Of a stretch of 64,000 bases of DNA, positions 1 to 14,959 are shown one piece after another. The DNA lies in assembly GCF_000003855.2 (NCBI RefSeq), contig NW_003101679.1:1677946-1741945 (forward strand), written 5' to 3'. Under the pieces are notes generated by a model. The model was not told the origin of the DNA. It searched no databases and worked only from the letters and a program-made list of their open reading frames with translations. The stretch is from Blastomyces gilchristii SLH14081. Taxonomy: Eukaryota; Ascomycota; Eurotiomycetes; Onygenales; Ajellomycetaceae. Both the position numbers and the translations under genes were made by a program. Within the stretch, counting starts at the first letter, position 1. Each line of letters begins with the position of its first letter.

Positions 1-2790
1 ATGCAGCTTCTATTCTCTTTGTAAAGAAATCAGATAAAGAACTCTGATTCTGTGTAAACTATTGAGAATTGAATAGATTAATTAAGAAGAATCACTATTC
101 TTTATCTCTTATCAATGAAATTCTAGCTTGTATCAGACAAGCTTAATAATTTATAAAATTAAATATTATCACTGCATTTTATAAGATCTGTATCACTGAA
201 GAAGATGAATAGCTTACAGTATTTCAAACATATTATAATCTCTTTGAATTAGTAGTCACACTCTTTGAACTGACTAATGCTCTCAGTACATTTCAGAAGT
301 ATATTAACTAAGTACTCTGAGATTTTCTTAATGAATTTGTATCTGTATATCTTGATAACATTCTCATCTTCACTGATAAGTTCAGAAAAGAATATCAAGA
401 ATATATGCAAAGAGTATTACAATAATTATGAGAAGCAGAACTATTAATAGATATTAATAAGTGTGATTTTGAAGTGAAGAGTATAAAATATCTAGGTTTT
501 ATCATAGAAGCTGATAAGAGAATTTGAATGAATTCTGAGAAAGTCTCTGCTATTCTTGAATAAGAAGCTTTATGTACTGTGAAAGATGTATAAAGCTTCA
601 TCAGATTTACTAACTTCTATCAGTGATTTATATAAAACTTCTCAGATATCACAAGATCACTTATAGAACTTATCAAGAAGAACTCAGTATTTCAGTAATC
701 AGTGAATACTGAAGCTGTATTTATATAAATGAAGAAGATGTTTATTAACATCTCTCTACTAATAATATTTAATTCTGATTATAAAACAGTTATTAAAGCT
801 GACTTCTCTGACTATATTACAGAGAGAGTTATATTATAATATGATAATAAAGATATCTTACAATTATATATCTTCATGTCTAAGAAACTGAGTTCTGCTG
901 AATGCAACTATGAGATCTGTGATAAGAAACTTCTTATAATTATATACTATTTAGAAGAATAAGACTCTGAACTCTGAAGTGTCTTCAAATTTGAGATAAT
1001 CACAGATTATAAAAATCTCAAACACTTCACTATCACTTACAAGCTTACTGAATGACAAATGTGATAATCTGAGCTATTAAGCTATTTTCATTTTATAATA
1101 TACTACTGCTCTGACAGTCAGAACTCAATGACAGATACTCTCTTATAATGAGAGTAAGATATACTATTCAATGTAATAGACACTCACTGAATAAACTGAG
1201 AGCACTGACTCTTGAATCTGAAGATATTAGTTAATCAAGATGAAATAACTTATAATATTATTCACACTTCTCTGATTAGAACTATCACTGATATCTCAAC
1301 TTCTTTCAAATCTATACTGAATGAAATGTGATATATAATAGTCTGAACTGATGAACTTCTTTAAACACTCACTGAAGCAGTATATCAAGAAGTATTCTAA
1401 TTCTTCTCAGAACTATGTATAAGAACTGACATCTCAGAGTGCTTAATTAATAATAATAACACTCTGTGATTCTGTGAATAATACTAAGTCTCTTACTCTG
1501 AACTCTTATACATCTGAATAATACAAGAGATATATGATTTATGTATAACTAAATATCTGAGTTATGAATAACTATACTGAATAATCTCTTGAGAATTCTA
1601 CTAATCTGAGATATTAAACAGTATCAAATACTTTATCTGAAACTGTAATCATTATTTCTCTATTATCTTATAAAAGAACTGTAGAAAAGATTGACTAAAA
1701 CTGCTTAATATCTCTAATAGAATCTGATAAGATATGATAATTCACTTCACTATTAATCTCTTTAAAAGTAAGAATTATAAGAACATTCTGATTATTATTG
1801 ACTGATTAAGTAAAGATATAATATTGAAATCTTATAATAAGATAGATGCTGAATAAGTTACTAAAGTCTCTCTATAAAGTTTATTTTATCAGATATATGA
1901 ATTACTGAAATCTATAGTATCAGATTAAAACTGTTAATTTATAAGTACTCTCTAAATAAGAATCTGTCAAATTCTTAAGATTATACACTGTTTATCAACT
2001 ATCTATTACTCTGAGACTGATAATGTATTAGAATGAATAATTCAGATAATGAAGAATTATCTTTATAAGTTCTATAACTATTTATAAGATGACTGATATA
2101 ACCTTCTTCTATATACTGAAGTTACTATCAATGACTGAGATATTATTTTAACAGATATAAGTCTGTTCTTTCTTATATATAATTATTATATGAAGATATT
2201 GAATCTTCTAGAGACTATACATTTCATACTAAATCTCTGCAGTTTAATTCAGATCACTGATAATATAGTAATAAAGTTTTAAGATGTCTGTGACTGAGTA
2301 GAAGCCTTTATAGTAAACACTAAACAGAATTAAGAAGATTAAACTAATATTCACTGAGATTCTACTAAGTAATATAAAATAGAAGATCTGATATAATTGA
2401 ATCTTAAAAATATATAAATTGCATACTTATCTCATACACTGAATTATTATTATATGAAATATAAAATAATAGAAGTTCTAGATAGTTATAATTACTATTA
2501 TAACATATTATCAGAGATTTATAATATTTTTTATATAAGCTTACTCTACTATGTTATCACTGATCTATTCTCTTCTCAACTAACTTTCAACTGACAGTTA
2601 TCAGAAATTATGAAAGAAGATAATAAACTTAAGTAAGAGATTAAAGATATTCTTAATAAGAGATTATATAACTATAACTAATAATATCTTATAAAATAAG
2701 TTAGTTATAATTATCTATTCTAAACTCTGAGCTCTGTATTATTTAAAACAGCAGCTCTTGATTAATAAGAACTATATATAATCTTATTTC
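1..2790 (+). mobile_element. Decayed Ty3/gypsy retrotransposon (chromovirus type), pol region
   Basis: Reading the plus strand through many stop codons gives the order of a Ty3/gypsy pol. A reverse transcriptase with a YLDNILIF catalytic box (the usual YLDD with D changed to N) lies near 350-365. RNase H with '[13 protein letters not shown]' follows near 880-915. An integrase-like stretch lies at about 1620-2400. A chromodomain-like tail follows, with a 'YNYLFWT'-type segment near 2700-2740. Most stops fit CGA or CAA/CAG changed to TGA/TAA/TAG, and I noticed no CpG here. That is the mark of RIP-like C-to-T mutation. The 5' part (gag, protease, left LTR) lies outside the window. RT-RNaseH-integrase-chromodomain is the known order of chromoviruses; the call on this copy comes from my translation. 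It cannot be active. Confidence 0.85.
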
Positions 2791-3900
2791 TGAAAAGAGA
2801 GAGTTAATATAACAGGCTGCATCTGATTAATTATATAGATTATTTTATTACACTTTATAGATTTTATTAAAAGCTTTAATTCTCAGTCTGCTAAAAAGCT
2901 CTGATTCTCAGTTATTAATTCTCAGCTGAAAAACTCATGAAATTTCTATTCTTCTGTTTTAAAGCTTTATTATGTATATGAAGTCTCTATTCTTTCACTC
3001 TGAAGCTTTATTATATATATATATAAATATTTACTCTGATTACTGATTCTTACACTTTCTCTTTCTTTTTTTCTCTAACATTTTTCACTTTTATATTATA
3101 AAATCTATATATTATATTAATCTATTTAGTGTAGATCTTTTACAATATTAAATTTAATTTTCATATTTATATTAATTTATATTAAAATAAATAAATAATA
3201 TTGAAAATTAAAAATTTATATTAAAATATTTAATAAAATTAATAAAAACTTTTATTATTTAATAACTTTTAAAATAAACTATTATTAATTTAAATTAAAT
3301 TAATTATTAAAATTATAAATTTTATATTTAATTTTATTTAATTTAATTATATTTTTTAAAACAAGTTTTCATTAGAAGTAAAATATTAAAAATATATAAA
3401 AACTAATCAGATTTTTACATTTTAAAATAAAATTACAATTTTTAATAATATTTAAATAATATTTCAAATTATTTAAAGTAATGAAAAATATATTATAATT
3501 TTATTTACTAAATAGAATTAAATATATAAAGTATAATTAGAATTAAATAAAATTATTATTTTTATAATATATTTAATATTAATATTAATATTTTATAATA
3601 TTAAATTATATTTAATTTTAATTTTGATTTTAAAAATAGTTATATATAATATAATTAATTTATTTTAAATACAATTAAAATAAAATATATTTTTATAAAT
3701 AAAAATTTTAAAATAATTATTTAATTTTATAAATTTTTTAATATATTTTAAATTATACTTTTAATTTATATTTTATTTAATTTTAATTATATTTATAATT
3801 TCTTTTTTTTTTATATTACTTTAAATAATTGTATTTTAATAATATTAATTGAAATTAAATTAAATTAATATACTAATTAGTAATGTATATGTTAAAAAAT
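2791..3900. other. Ultra-AT-rich tail after the gypsy remnant
   Basis: 2791-3060 still shows the C-poor, CTGA/TCAG-rich texture of the retrotransposon and may hold its 3' LTR, but no second LTR is present to compare. From about 3060 to 3880 the composition changes sharply to almost pure A and T, with short poly-A/poly-T runs and hardly any C or G. No reading frame or recognisable repeat unit was seen. It may be a much older mutated repeat or a simple AT spacer. Confidence 0.6.
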
Positions 3901-4829
3901 ACATTAATTGTATTTTTAGATAAGAGAATTAACTTCTGTACTAATAATAGTTACTCTTTATTCAATCAACCTGTATATATTGTTTTCTCAGCCATGTTTC
4001 CTACTTCACAAAACATGCATGTACCTTGCTTGTTGCCTGATGAAGAACCATGAATATGAATGAACATGATATGAAGTATGAATAAAAATGCCAGTGTGTC
4101 TTCACCCTCTGAAGAATTCAGTTAATTCATCATGTCACTGAGATAAAGTGTCTCTATCCCTATCTCTGTTTCAATCAGTTTACATTCAATATACTCACAT
4201 CAAAAATGTCTGAAATGGCCCCCCCGCTCTGAGGTCTATTATGACACGCTCTACATAGCGGCAAGGGACAGCACCTGCTACCCAGCCTATTCACACCTTC
4301 TACCATGGATAAACCAAGTTCAAGTGAAAGGGAAAGGCTGCGAGCTCCTATGTCTAGCTGCCGGTATACAAGGAAAGGGAAACACCTCAAAGCCAACTGA
4401 ATAAGTTGACGCGTCAACTGTGTTGCTGTTACCCTTCACTACCATTTCATCAGCAATCATGATCAGCATATAAAGAAGGAGAGAGAGTGTGTGTGGGGTT
4501 TCAACATCACTCACAGGAAAGGGGAAAGTCCTATTGAAAACCAATGTCTATTTTGTACAGTGTTCTTCTCGATCGTCAACCTTGTCTTCATATATTTCTA
4601 CTTCTTCTGCCCTTTCATTTTCACCCTCTCTTGTTTTATGGACCTGATTCTCCATAGATTTGGCTCGTTGCGTCAAAATACAACCCAACGCCTCTCCCGC
4701 GTGTGCGTCACATTCTTTTTTTCACATTTTCTTTCTTTTTCCTCCTTTTTCCTCCTTTTTTCTTTTTTTTTTTTCCTTTTTTCTTTTCCTCAGTACCTGC
4801 TGTAAAGCTCAATTGCAGCAGGGAGAGTC
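3901..4829. other. Boundary between AT block and gene island; probable chitinase upstream region
   Basis: CpG and GC rise gradually through this stretch. At about 4180-4450 the sequence is ordinary unique DNA. A strong pyrimidine tract at about 4711-4795 (T and C runs, broken only by short TTTTCC-type steps) precedes the chitinase; such CT tracts are common just upstream of fungal transcription starts. The small reading frames here are low-complexity and not convincing genes. Confidence 0.5.
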
Positions 4830-4997
4830 ATGGGACCCTATCACCAGGAATTCCAAAATGACAAGGATGGCGATAAACAGGAATCTGCACGGTCTGAGCA
4901 TGACAAAATGACCCAGCTACCGCTACCACTCCATTTGCCACGCGTAGAGGAGCAGGAGGACGGCCTCCACGCTGGCAGCCGCCGCAGATGTTTATAT

Positions 4998-7246
<2,249 letters not shown>

Positions 7247-7705
7247 ACGGAGGCGTGTTATATGACCATTGAGAGATATCCTTCACTCTATCTAGAGGAA
7301 CATGTTACGAATGGCTTTGTATTTTCCCCTAATGTTAGGCATTTATTAACTTTCCTTTCAGGTTCTGCGAGCATTTTGTGAAGATTTCTTGAGGGGTTGT
7401 GATGACCAAGGATGATGAGATATTGTGTTGGAGCATGTTCCTTACGTTTTATTCATGAGACCTCATGCCTATTTTTTTGTGTATAGCGATAAATCGGGGA
7501 GAAAACAAGACCCGGAGTGTATGATAGCAATGATATATATACGTTTGCGATTACTTACACTTTGTTCGATGGATAGGTGCAGCTGAAACAAGCAGAAACA
7601 TAGAAGTAGTTAAAAGTATCTGAATTCGATTGTTCAATAATCTAAACACAGGGCCAGGTAAAATTATTATTCCCCAGTCCCTTAGCTCCCAAAATCCCCA
7701 TCGAT
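7247..7705. other. Convergent 3' flanks of chitinase and ubi3
   Basis: The two stop codons face each other across 459 bp. The stretch is T- and A-rich, as expected of two 3' UTRs, and has no reading frame or repeat I can support. Confidence 0.6.
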
Positions 7706-8487
<782 letters not shown>

Positions 8488-8496
8488 TCAACATAC

Positions 8497-8788
8497 CTCG
8501 ACAAGTTGTCTTCCTCAACCTTCCTGTGCAAATCGTTGCTTGATGATGTTCTTCTCCCAAAGTACTGGACTGGATTTGTTCAACGTGGAGATATGGATCG
8601 AAGCGAGGGTTGTGTGGCTCACGTGATATTCTTTCGGGACGGAGCGAAATATCACGTGATTAATAACCCACAGGGCTGAAGTACGCTAAACCCCGATCAG
8701 GCGTTGCTAGGCCAACAATCTTTTGTTTTGGAGTAGCACCGATCTCAGATCGCTCTGTACAGCGACACCCAGACAACGACATTGCTCA
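8497..8788. promoter_or_regulatory. Shared upstream region of ubi3 and the ace2-like gene
   Basis: This lies between the probable first exon of ubi3 (minus) and a transcribed-looking leader of the ace2-like gene (plus). It contains the perfect 12-bp inverted repeat at 8619-8659 described separately. The rest is ordinary unique sequence with no obvious TATA box. Confidence 0.55.
8619..8659. promoter_or_regulatory. Inverted pair of TCACGTGA sites
   Basis: TCACGTGATATT at 8619-8630 and AATATCACGTGA at 8648-8659 are exact reverse complements separated by 17 bp. The core CACGTG is the classic bHLH (Cbf1-type) site. Cbf1 is known to act at ribosomal protein promoters in Candida albicans, so a role in driving ubi3 is plausible. 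That link is inference from motif and position. Confidence 0.6.
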
Positions 8789-9383
8789 ATGGCAACGGAG
8801 CTGTTCAATTCAATTCCCATTGTCAGTCTCCTGCATTTTTAATCCGTTTTTTTTTTTCTTTTCCATTTTCATACACTATTACCGAATTACACCAATACTA
8901 CTCTACCACCTCGTATAGTCTGCTTCATCGCGCTCCAGTATACTACTACAGCTTGTGAGTACTTGGAAGGGTGAACCTCTCTTGCATCCCCGTTTGGTCC
9001 CGTCCTAGAGACCCATTTATATTCTCCCCATCTCGATTCAGAGTTTGTGGGTGGGATATTCGATATATTAAGTATTATGATTATGGATAATCGCGCCCTA
9101 ACATTGTTAACTCTCTCAGCTTAAACTTCTTCAAATCTTTCTCAGGTCATGGTTGTTCAAACCTACTCCCTCCCCGTTTGCCTCTGTATGTTGTTTAATT
9201 GAAAGGTTGTATGCAAAAGCATTTGGGCCCACTGAATACCTTGAATTCATCAGTCGGTACAATAGATATCCTGCTGCAATCTGGAAATAACTATACATCG
9301 AGCAGGGCGGAGAGGCAGCATATACAAAACACAGAAAAGTCGGGATTTCTAGCATTTCTAGCTTTCATGCGGTCGAGACAAAT
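8789..9383 (+). other. Probable 5' leader of the ace2-like gene
   Basis: About 600 bp separate the divergent promoter from the first Met codon that starts a conserved-looking protein. A short upstream frame begins at the ATG near 8789 and ends within about 20 codons. Possible introns could not be fixed by eye. A poly-T/CT tract lies near 8849-8866. Confidence 0.4.
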
Positions 9384-11359
9384 ATGCGGGAATATCACTC
9401 ACATCGAAGAGGCTCAAGTATCGACGCCGGTGTGTTAGGACGACGTCATTATGCACCTCCATCTAGACAGCTTGTAATGAGCCCTAGCCTGCCGCAGTTA
9501 GATATCGCCCATCAGCATCACGAACGCCCTGCAGCCCAACGACCAAGCACTCCAAAGAAGCAGACAGGGCCAGGTGAGCCTTCTTGCTTGTTTTATACTG
9601 TAAAGTAAGGGAATAAGGCTAACATCAGAAAGATTCACTTCCATTGACGCCGGCAACTACGCCCTTTCGGCGATCAAAAGATTTTTTCCAAAATGCCAAG
9701 AGTGCTCAGCTATCGCCAACTAGAAGACATGCCAGGCGCAGTGTAGACTTGGGCGGTTCCTCGTCTATGCAACGTACGAGGTCACTGCAAGGGGTCGTTG
9801 GAAGCAATTTCACCCAGCAGAGAGACCATGCTCCCTGTACAACCAATCCTGTATTCTTCAACTCCTTCGATAGCTTTACCACTCCTTTACCAGACTTTGG
9901 AGATGACGTATTCTCCGATTTCACTTTCCACCATAATGAGGATTCAAAAAGCTCCGCGGTCACTTTTAACTTACCGTCTTCTCCTGTCCACTCCTCTTTT
10001 AGCTCACAGAATCAGGCTACCGGCGGCACGCAGTGCGAAGGAGCCGACAAAAGCTCCGCTCGGCCAAAAGTGCCAATTATGCCAGCTATTCCTCTCATTC
10101 CCGCATATAATCAAACTGCCAACTCAAGTTCACGTTCATCACCACTGAAGGCGCCTTTGTCGCCGAGACCCGTATCGATTGCTGATTTGAATTTGGATGC
10201 CAACATTGACGCTTCAATTGAGGAGACCGGTATCACCCTTGACGACATTGCTGCGTTTATTGAGGGTCCAGATGTCGACAAAAAGTGGGTGTGTACGTAT
10301 GGAGGTTGTAACAAAAGGTTTGGCAGGAAAGAAAACATTAAATCTCATGTCCAGACCCATCTCGGGGATAGACAGTTCAAGTGCAACCACTGCAACAAAT
10401 GTTTTGTCCGCGGCCACGATCTAAAACGACATGCCAAAATCCATACGGGAATTAAGCCCTACCCGTGCGAGTGTGGTAATAGCTTTGCCCGTCAGGATGC
10501 CCTAACAAGACATAAACAACGAGGCATGTGCAGCGGTGCGTTTAAGGGTGCTATAAGAAAAGTGGTCAAACGTGGGAGACCACGAAAGCACAGACCAGGG
10601 CAGGACGAAGCTACCAGGTCGCGCATTGCGGCAAGCGAGAAGTCCTATGCCAACTCGATTTCCGAATCTTGCCTTTCGTTAGCTTCTCCCCCAAGTGAAA
10701 GCAACGATACAGGAAGTGTACGTGAGTCGAGTATCGGTGATGACATGCAATACCTACACAGTGATGGATTCGGCTTACCTCCCGACGTCTTCACTTTCAC
10801 ACCTCCTGCCTCTCCCGGATTCAGTACCGGAAATGTTCCATCGCCCACTAGAAGCTTCCGTTCAATGACGCCTACCATGGACCGTAACTTTCTGTCTCTG
10901 TCCCCAACGAAAAGACCCCTCGATGATATCCCAGAAGAAATCCCAGATATCTCGCTTCTTTGCCCAGGCTCTCCAACTCCAATTAAAAAAGAACGCCCAA
11001 TCTCTTCCCAGTTTTTGCTTCTGTCGCCAGCAGAACCCACTTTCGCCGCTGCTCACGGTTTAGAATTTGACGTCTTCACCTGCAGCCAGGATACCACCCC
11101 TCCTTCTCTGTCCACAACCTTTGAAGAGAATGACCTTGCTTCACTCCAAATTCCGTCCATGATCGGAAGTCTTCCAATGGAGCCAGGGAACTCTACCTCC
11201 TCGGGATATGAATCTGACCTCTTCCTCGCTACTACTCCTACCCAATGTGATAACGTTGCCGATCTTGGCCTTAGTAACCAATTTTTCTCAGGATCATTCT
11301 CACAGTATTCTGAGGATTTTTTTAGCAGTTTTTCTTCGGAGGTGGATAATGAACTGTGA
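9384..11359 (+). CDS. ace2: C2H2 zinc-finger transcription factor, Swi5/Ace2-like
   Basis: A nuclear transcription factor; Swi5/Ace2 relatives control cell separation and wall genes, and in moulds also conidiation and pigment. Exons 9384-9573 and 9633-11359 total 1917 nt, or 638 residues. Three fingers span about residues 282-362. The first is C-x5-C, H-x3-H (WVCTYGGCNKRF). The second is C-x2-C, H-x3-H (FKCNHCNKCF). The third is irregular, with C-x-C and a final Cys replacing a His (YPCECGNSF...GMC), as in Swi5/Ace2. A basic RGRPRKHRPG motif like an AT-hook follows. The flanks are Ser/Pro-rich with SP/TP sites suited to cyclin-dependent kinase control, as known for the yeast proteins. The 3' acceptor is placed at AAAG (9632) because the nearer CAG (9628) breaks the frame. 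The start at 9384 (MREYHSHRRG) is the best candidate, but an upstream exon is not excluded. Confidence 0.85.
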
Positions 11360-12495
11360 TACGTTTTATGATATGGTAAGAACTAGTCCTATTCTTCCCA
11401 CTCGCCGATATGGTGGTGCTAGCTTATTAGGGTGCTGACTAGTTCGTTTTCGTGGGGAAAGCTTGAAATGACTTTTAACACGGTCCACGGGTAATGTGTA
11501 AAACTTACTATATTTGGGTGGGAACGCTTGTTACGATAGATAATGATTGATTAAGCCTCCTTTTCGCTGGGTTTTCTGGACGTTGGAATTTGCAAACTTG
11601 ATTTTACTTGATCCTCAAAATATTTTGGCACCTGACCCCGCTGCCTACATGCTTTCTCCATTTGGGCTTTTTATGTTTGTCCCTCGCTTTTTGTTTTTTT
11701 TATTTACTTTTCATATGTTTCTAGGATGAAGCTTTGGGATATGATTTCTTTTGTCCTATTTTTCCTACTTTTTCCCTTATCTCATATTTCTCTAGTTTCA
11801 CTATTTTCCATCTTTAGGGACCATTTTATAATGACCTTGTACAACACAACAATAGCATGTGAGCTTTGCAATTCTGCTTTCTTGTTTTTTTGGTTTGTTT
11901 TTAAAAATGCAATGTATTTGGAAAAGGTCTTGCAAGATTGAATGATTTTTATTTTTGTTGCTTTCGATAGTTACAAGTTTGGTGGCAAAGAAAATTTCCC
12001 CTTTTTCGGATGATGTTCAACTTGGTGGTTTTAATTTTCATTTATTGGTGTTTTTTGTTCAATTCAGCTCTGTTTTTCTTTTAATGTTTTGATTTGTGCA
12101 TGACAGTGTCATCATCTGTACTCCAGCATCTGGCTACTAAAGGCCTAATTATCCATGTTGGAAGAAGAATTCGCACAAATTCATATCTTGTAGCAAAGGT
12201 GCATCAAGCTAAATAAAAATGAGAAGATAGCCACAACAATAAAATCAAGCGCTCCCATATATTACCTAATATAAAATTACGTTAACTAGGTTAACTAACT
12301 TATTCTAATCTATATCGATTATCTCTATAGAGCCAACACACTGAAGGCACCGAAACGCCGTTCCTACCTGGCGACATATAAAACACAAACGCTGTAGGAA
12401 AAAAGGTAAGCCATCATGGATGGCTTATCTGTAAAACGCCGCAGCAAAATCGCCTAGCATTAAACGAAACGGGGCTGGCAGAAGTAAATGACGGC
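11360..12495. other. Convergent 3' flanks of ace2-like and RNase T2 genes
   Basis: This 1.1 kb is T-rich to about 12100, which suits a long 3' UTR of the ace2-like gene, then ordinary unique DNA. Small frames at 11547-11729 and 11726-11941 are low-complexity Phe/Leu translations of T-rich DNA and are not supported as genes. Confidence 0.5.
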
Positions 12496-14409
12496 TTAAA
12501 CGCCGCGCCAGTGAATTTCCAACGATAATGGATGTCCACGTGAAGATTCGTATATTATGCTCTGGCCTCGGCGTCTCGGGACGGCATCTGAGTAAAATAC
12601 AGTTTGTTCGTTGAGGGATAATTTTTCGCCAATCGCCTAGGGTGATGGCTTCAAGTTAGGATATGTATTACTTATTGGAAACGAGATTCCGCAGGAGTTT
12701 AAGGGGCAGACATTAGGAGTGGAAAAGTATCGCTTACTGTAAATGCCGTTGGTTCGTCGATATCTGCGCCGCAAATAAAGTTATCGTCGTCATCAAAACC
12801 GCAGAGGCCTTTGCTTGATTTGAGGTAGAGGTCATCTGTACGAAACATGAGGTCAGATACATGAGAACCGTAGCAAACATATGATATAGGTATGTAGACC
12901 TTCAGTGTATGGGAAGGCGCGGAACGTCGCGCATGTCCCAGCAGCAAACCAACTTCCACGGCTGATGATACAACCGTGCTGCCTTCCTGAGTATTGCACC
13001 ATTAGGTTTCCCTTGCCGACAAACGGGGTTCCCGTTGGAGGAGTTTCGGTTGGCTTCGGGAGTGTCCTTGTACTAGATGGCTTTCGAGGTGACGAATTCT
13101 TGGGCTTGTAGCGAATTCCATTTCGAGGGCAGTTGGATGGTCCACCGACTGTATACCATGTGAGTGGGAGAAATGACATGATCCCGCGTGTTTTGGTGTG
13201 CCACTAGGCAGACGAACCTGGAATTGCTGGGACAAATTTGCCCGACTCAAGTGGTCCTGCAACGTTGAAATGATACCATATCTCGTTGAGCGCACCGTTC
13301 CGACACCTAACTACCACATTGTGGCCATGTGCCTTTTTTAATGCATACTCAACAGCATCAAGGTCGTAAGTTTGTGTATCTGATGGCACGATCCCAGCGA
13401 CGGAAAGAATCTAGGTGGATGTGCTTAACAGTGTCAGCCACGGTTCGCATCCTTAAACCCATCCGCCACGTCCCCCCTCAATATAGATGTATACATATAT
13501 GCATACATATATGTATACATCTAAACATTTATTTGAGCTTACGCACCTCATAAGAAGGCAATCCGAGAAACAAATCAACTGTTTTCTGAAAGTAAGTCAC
13601 GACCTCCTGCTGGGGAACGTAATTCGGGTAACATCGAGGTTCCAGAGTACTAATGCAAGTCCCGTGTTTATTCCACTCATGTTCCCATAGGTCCTCATCA
13701 TCACCGCGAAAATCCTTCCAGTGCATCCTCATCAAGTCCAATAGCTCCAGCTGACCACTTTCCTTTATAATGGAGGATATATTCTGAAAGCGGCGATTGG
13801 AGTCGCAGTATTGATCGTAGCTCCCATCGCAATGGTCAGGCCTGGGAGAGGATGGCAAGAATCTTAGATCCGACATCCCTTCATATAAATGAGGAAGATA
13901 CGGGATGCTCACCATAACCCATGGATTGTCCAGCCTTCCTCCGGCCCCGTGGGTGGATCGGCATCCCAGAACTGCGTCTGTAAAAGTTGCCCACCCGGAT
14001 AATTGAAGCAACACCTATCCTGCGAATTGAACTCAACTTTGCAGCTCAGCTGCGGACTTGGACAAGAATAGAATTCAGCCACTTCTGACTCTTGCTGAAC
14101 GGGCTGGTTATTCCAGAGTGGAATTTGGGATGTTCCTAGTGACGCAAAACGCAAGACTGATTTTGGAGAGGGAAGTTTGAGTTTCAGCGGTCTTGCCACC
14201 GCGATGAATGCTTCCCGCAACGTCTCTTTCGTCATCATGTTGATGACTGCGAATACCCTATGCGCGATAGGGAGGTGATGGGAATTATGCGGATATGATG
14301 AGCTTGTTCTGAGGTTGAGGTTGCCCAAGGTCAGCGCAGCCACTAAGCTCCCTAAGCCGCCTGTATCGGCAAACCCAGGGACTTCCATTGGCACGAGCTC
14401 AACAGCCAA
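12496..14409 (-). CDS. rny1: Ribonuclease T2 with C-terminal extension (Rny1-like)
   Basis: An acid endoribonuclease that cuts RNA to 3'-nucleotides; Rny1 relatives act in the vacuole or are secreted. Minus-strand exons are 14409-13913, 13841-13547, 13410-13218, 13148-12900, 12835-12738 and 12636-12496. They total 1473 nt, or 490 residues. Conserved site CAS I is IHGLWPDHC, with HGLW at 163-166 split by intron 1. CAS II is EHEWNKHGTC at 219-228. Catalytic His163, His220, Lys224 and His225 are visible. The C-terminal extension contains VGGPSNCPRNGIRY, then KGLCGFDDDDNFICG, and ends LEIHWRGV, as in fungal Rny1 proteins. The intron 4 donor GTCTAC is weak but keeps frame. Another Met in frame lies 7 codons downstream. 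The N-terminus is not a strong signal peptide, so a missed 5' exon is possible. Confidence 0.9.
13484..13523. repeat. 40-bp near-perfect palindrome inside RNase T2 intron 2
   Basis: Two 18-bp perfect inverted arms (13484-13501 and 13506-13523), made of TA/CA/TG steps, flank a 4-nt CATA loop. It occupies nearly a third of the 136-nt intron (13411-13546), so it would form a strong hairpin in the pre-mRNA or a cruciform in DNA. Confidence 0.85.
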
Positions 14410-14959
14410 TCAACATCTGATCACATTCCAACACTTGCATGAAAGAAGAGCCTATCTTCACACACAAACTGACAGAGTAACGGATCTTGTTTATGGTTGC
14501 CAGGATGCACATCTTGCACTTAGGCCATGATACCATCTGCCCCTGACCCATTGCCGGGGATTTGTCTGTGTCGCCCGCTGTTAAACAGGAGTACGTAACT
14601 ACCGAACAAGGTTTCCAATATATTGGCTAACTTGCCGCGCATTAGCGACACAAACGCATCCCTAGCCGAGGCGACCCACAGACATGCCGGAACATGACCG
14701 GTAAAGCTAGGAGCTTTGTATAACAACCATGGGCCTGATAGCGGACTTTTACCGAGTCTAATACTCATGTGCTTCCGATAACCGCCTAGCTTGCGATTTG
14801 GAATATTATAAATCTCGCCTCGCAACTGGATTTCAAATTACTCACTTGAATTTACTGGATATATCAAACAAAAGCAAACAGGCTTCTCGTAGGTGCTCTT
14901 GGAGAAATCTACAACGCTCACAAAGCGTTTACGAGAATTTACAATAAGAGCGTTTCAAG
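14410..14959. promoter_or_regulatory. Divergent upstream region of RNase T2 and thioesterase-like genes
   Basis: 550 bp separate the two start codons. It holds a 101-codon minus-strand frame (14520-14825) with no recognisable motif and no similarity I know, which I treat as chance. No clear regulatory motif was seen. Confidence 0.5.

Noticed and set aside
3060..3880. Mitochondrial DNA insert
   Set aside because: Very AT-rich, but no mitochondrial gene, tRNA or intron motif could be read in it.
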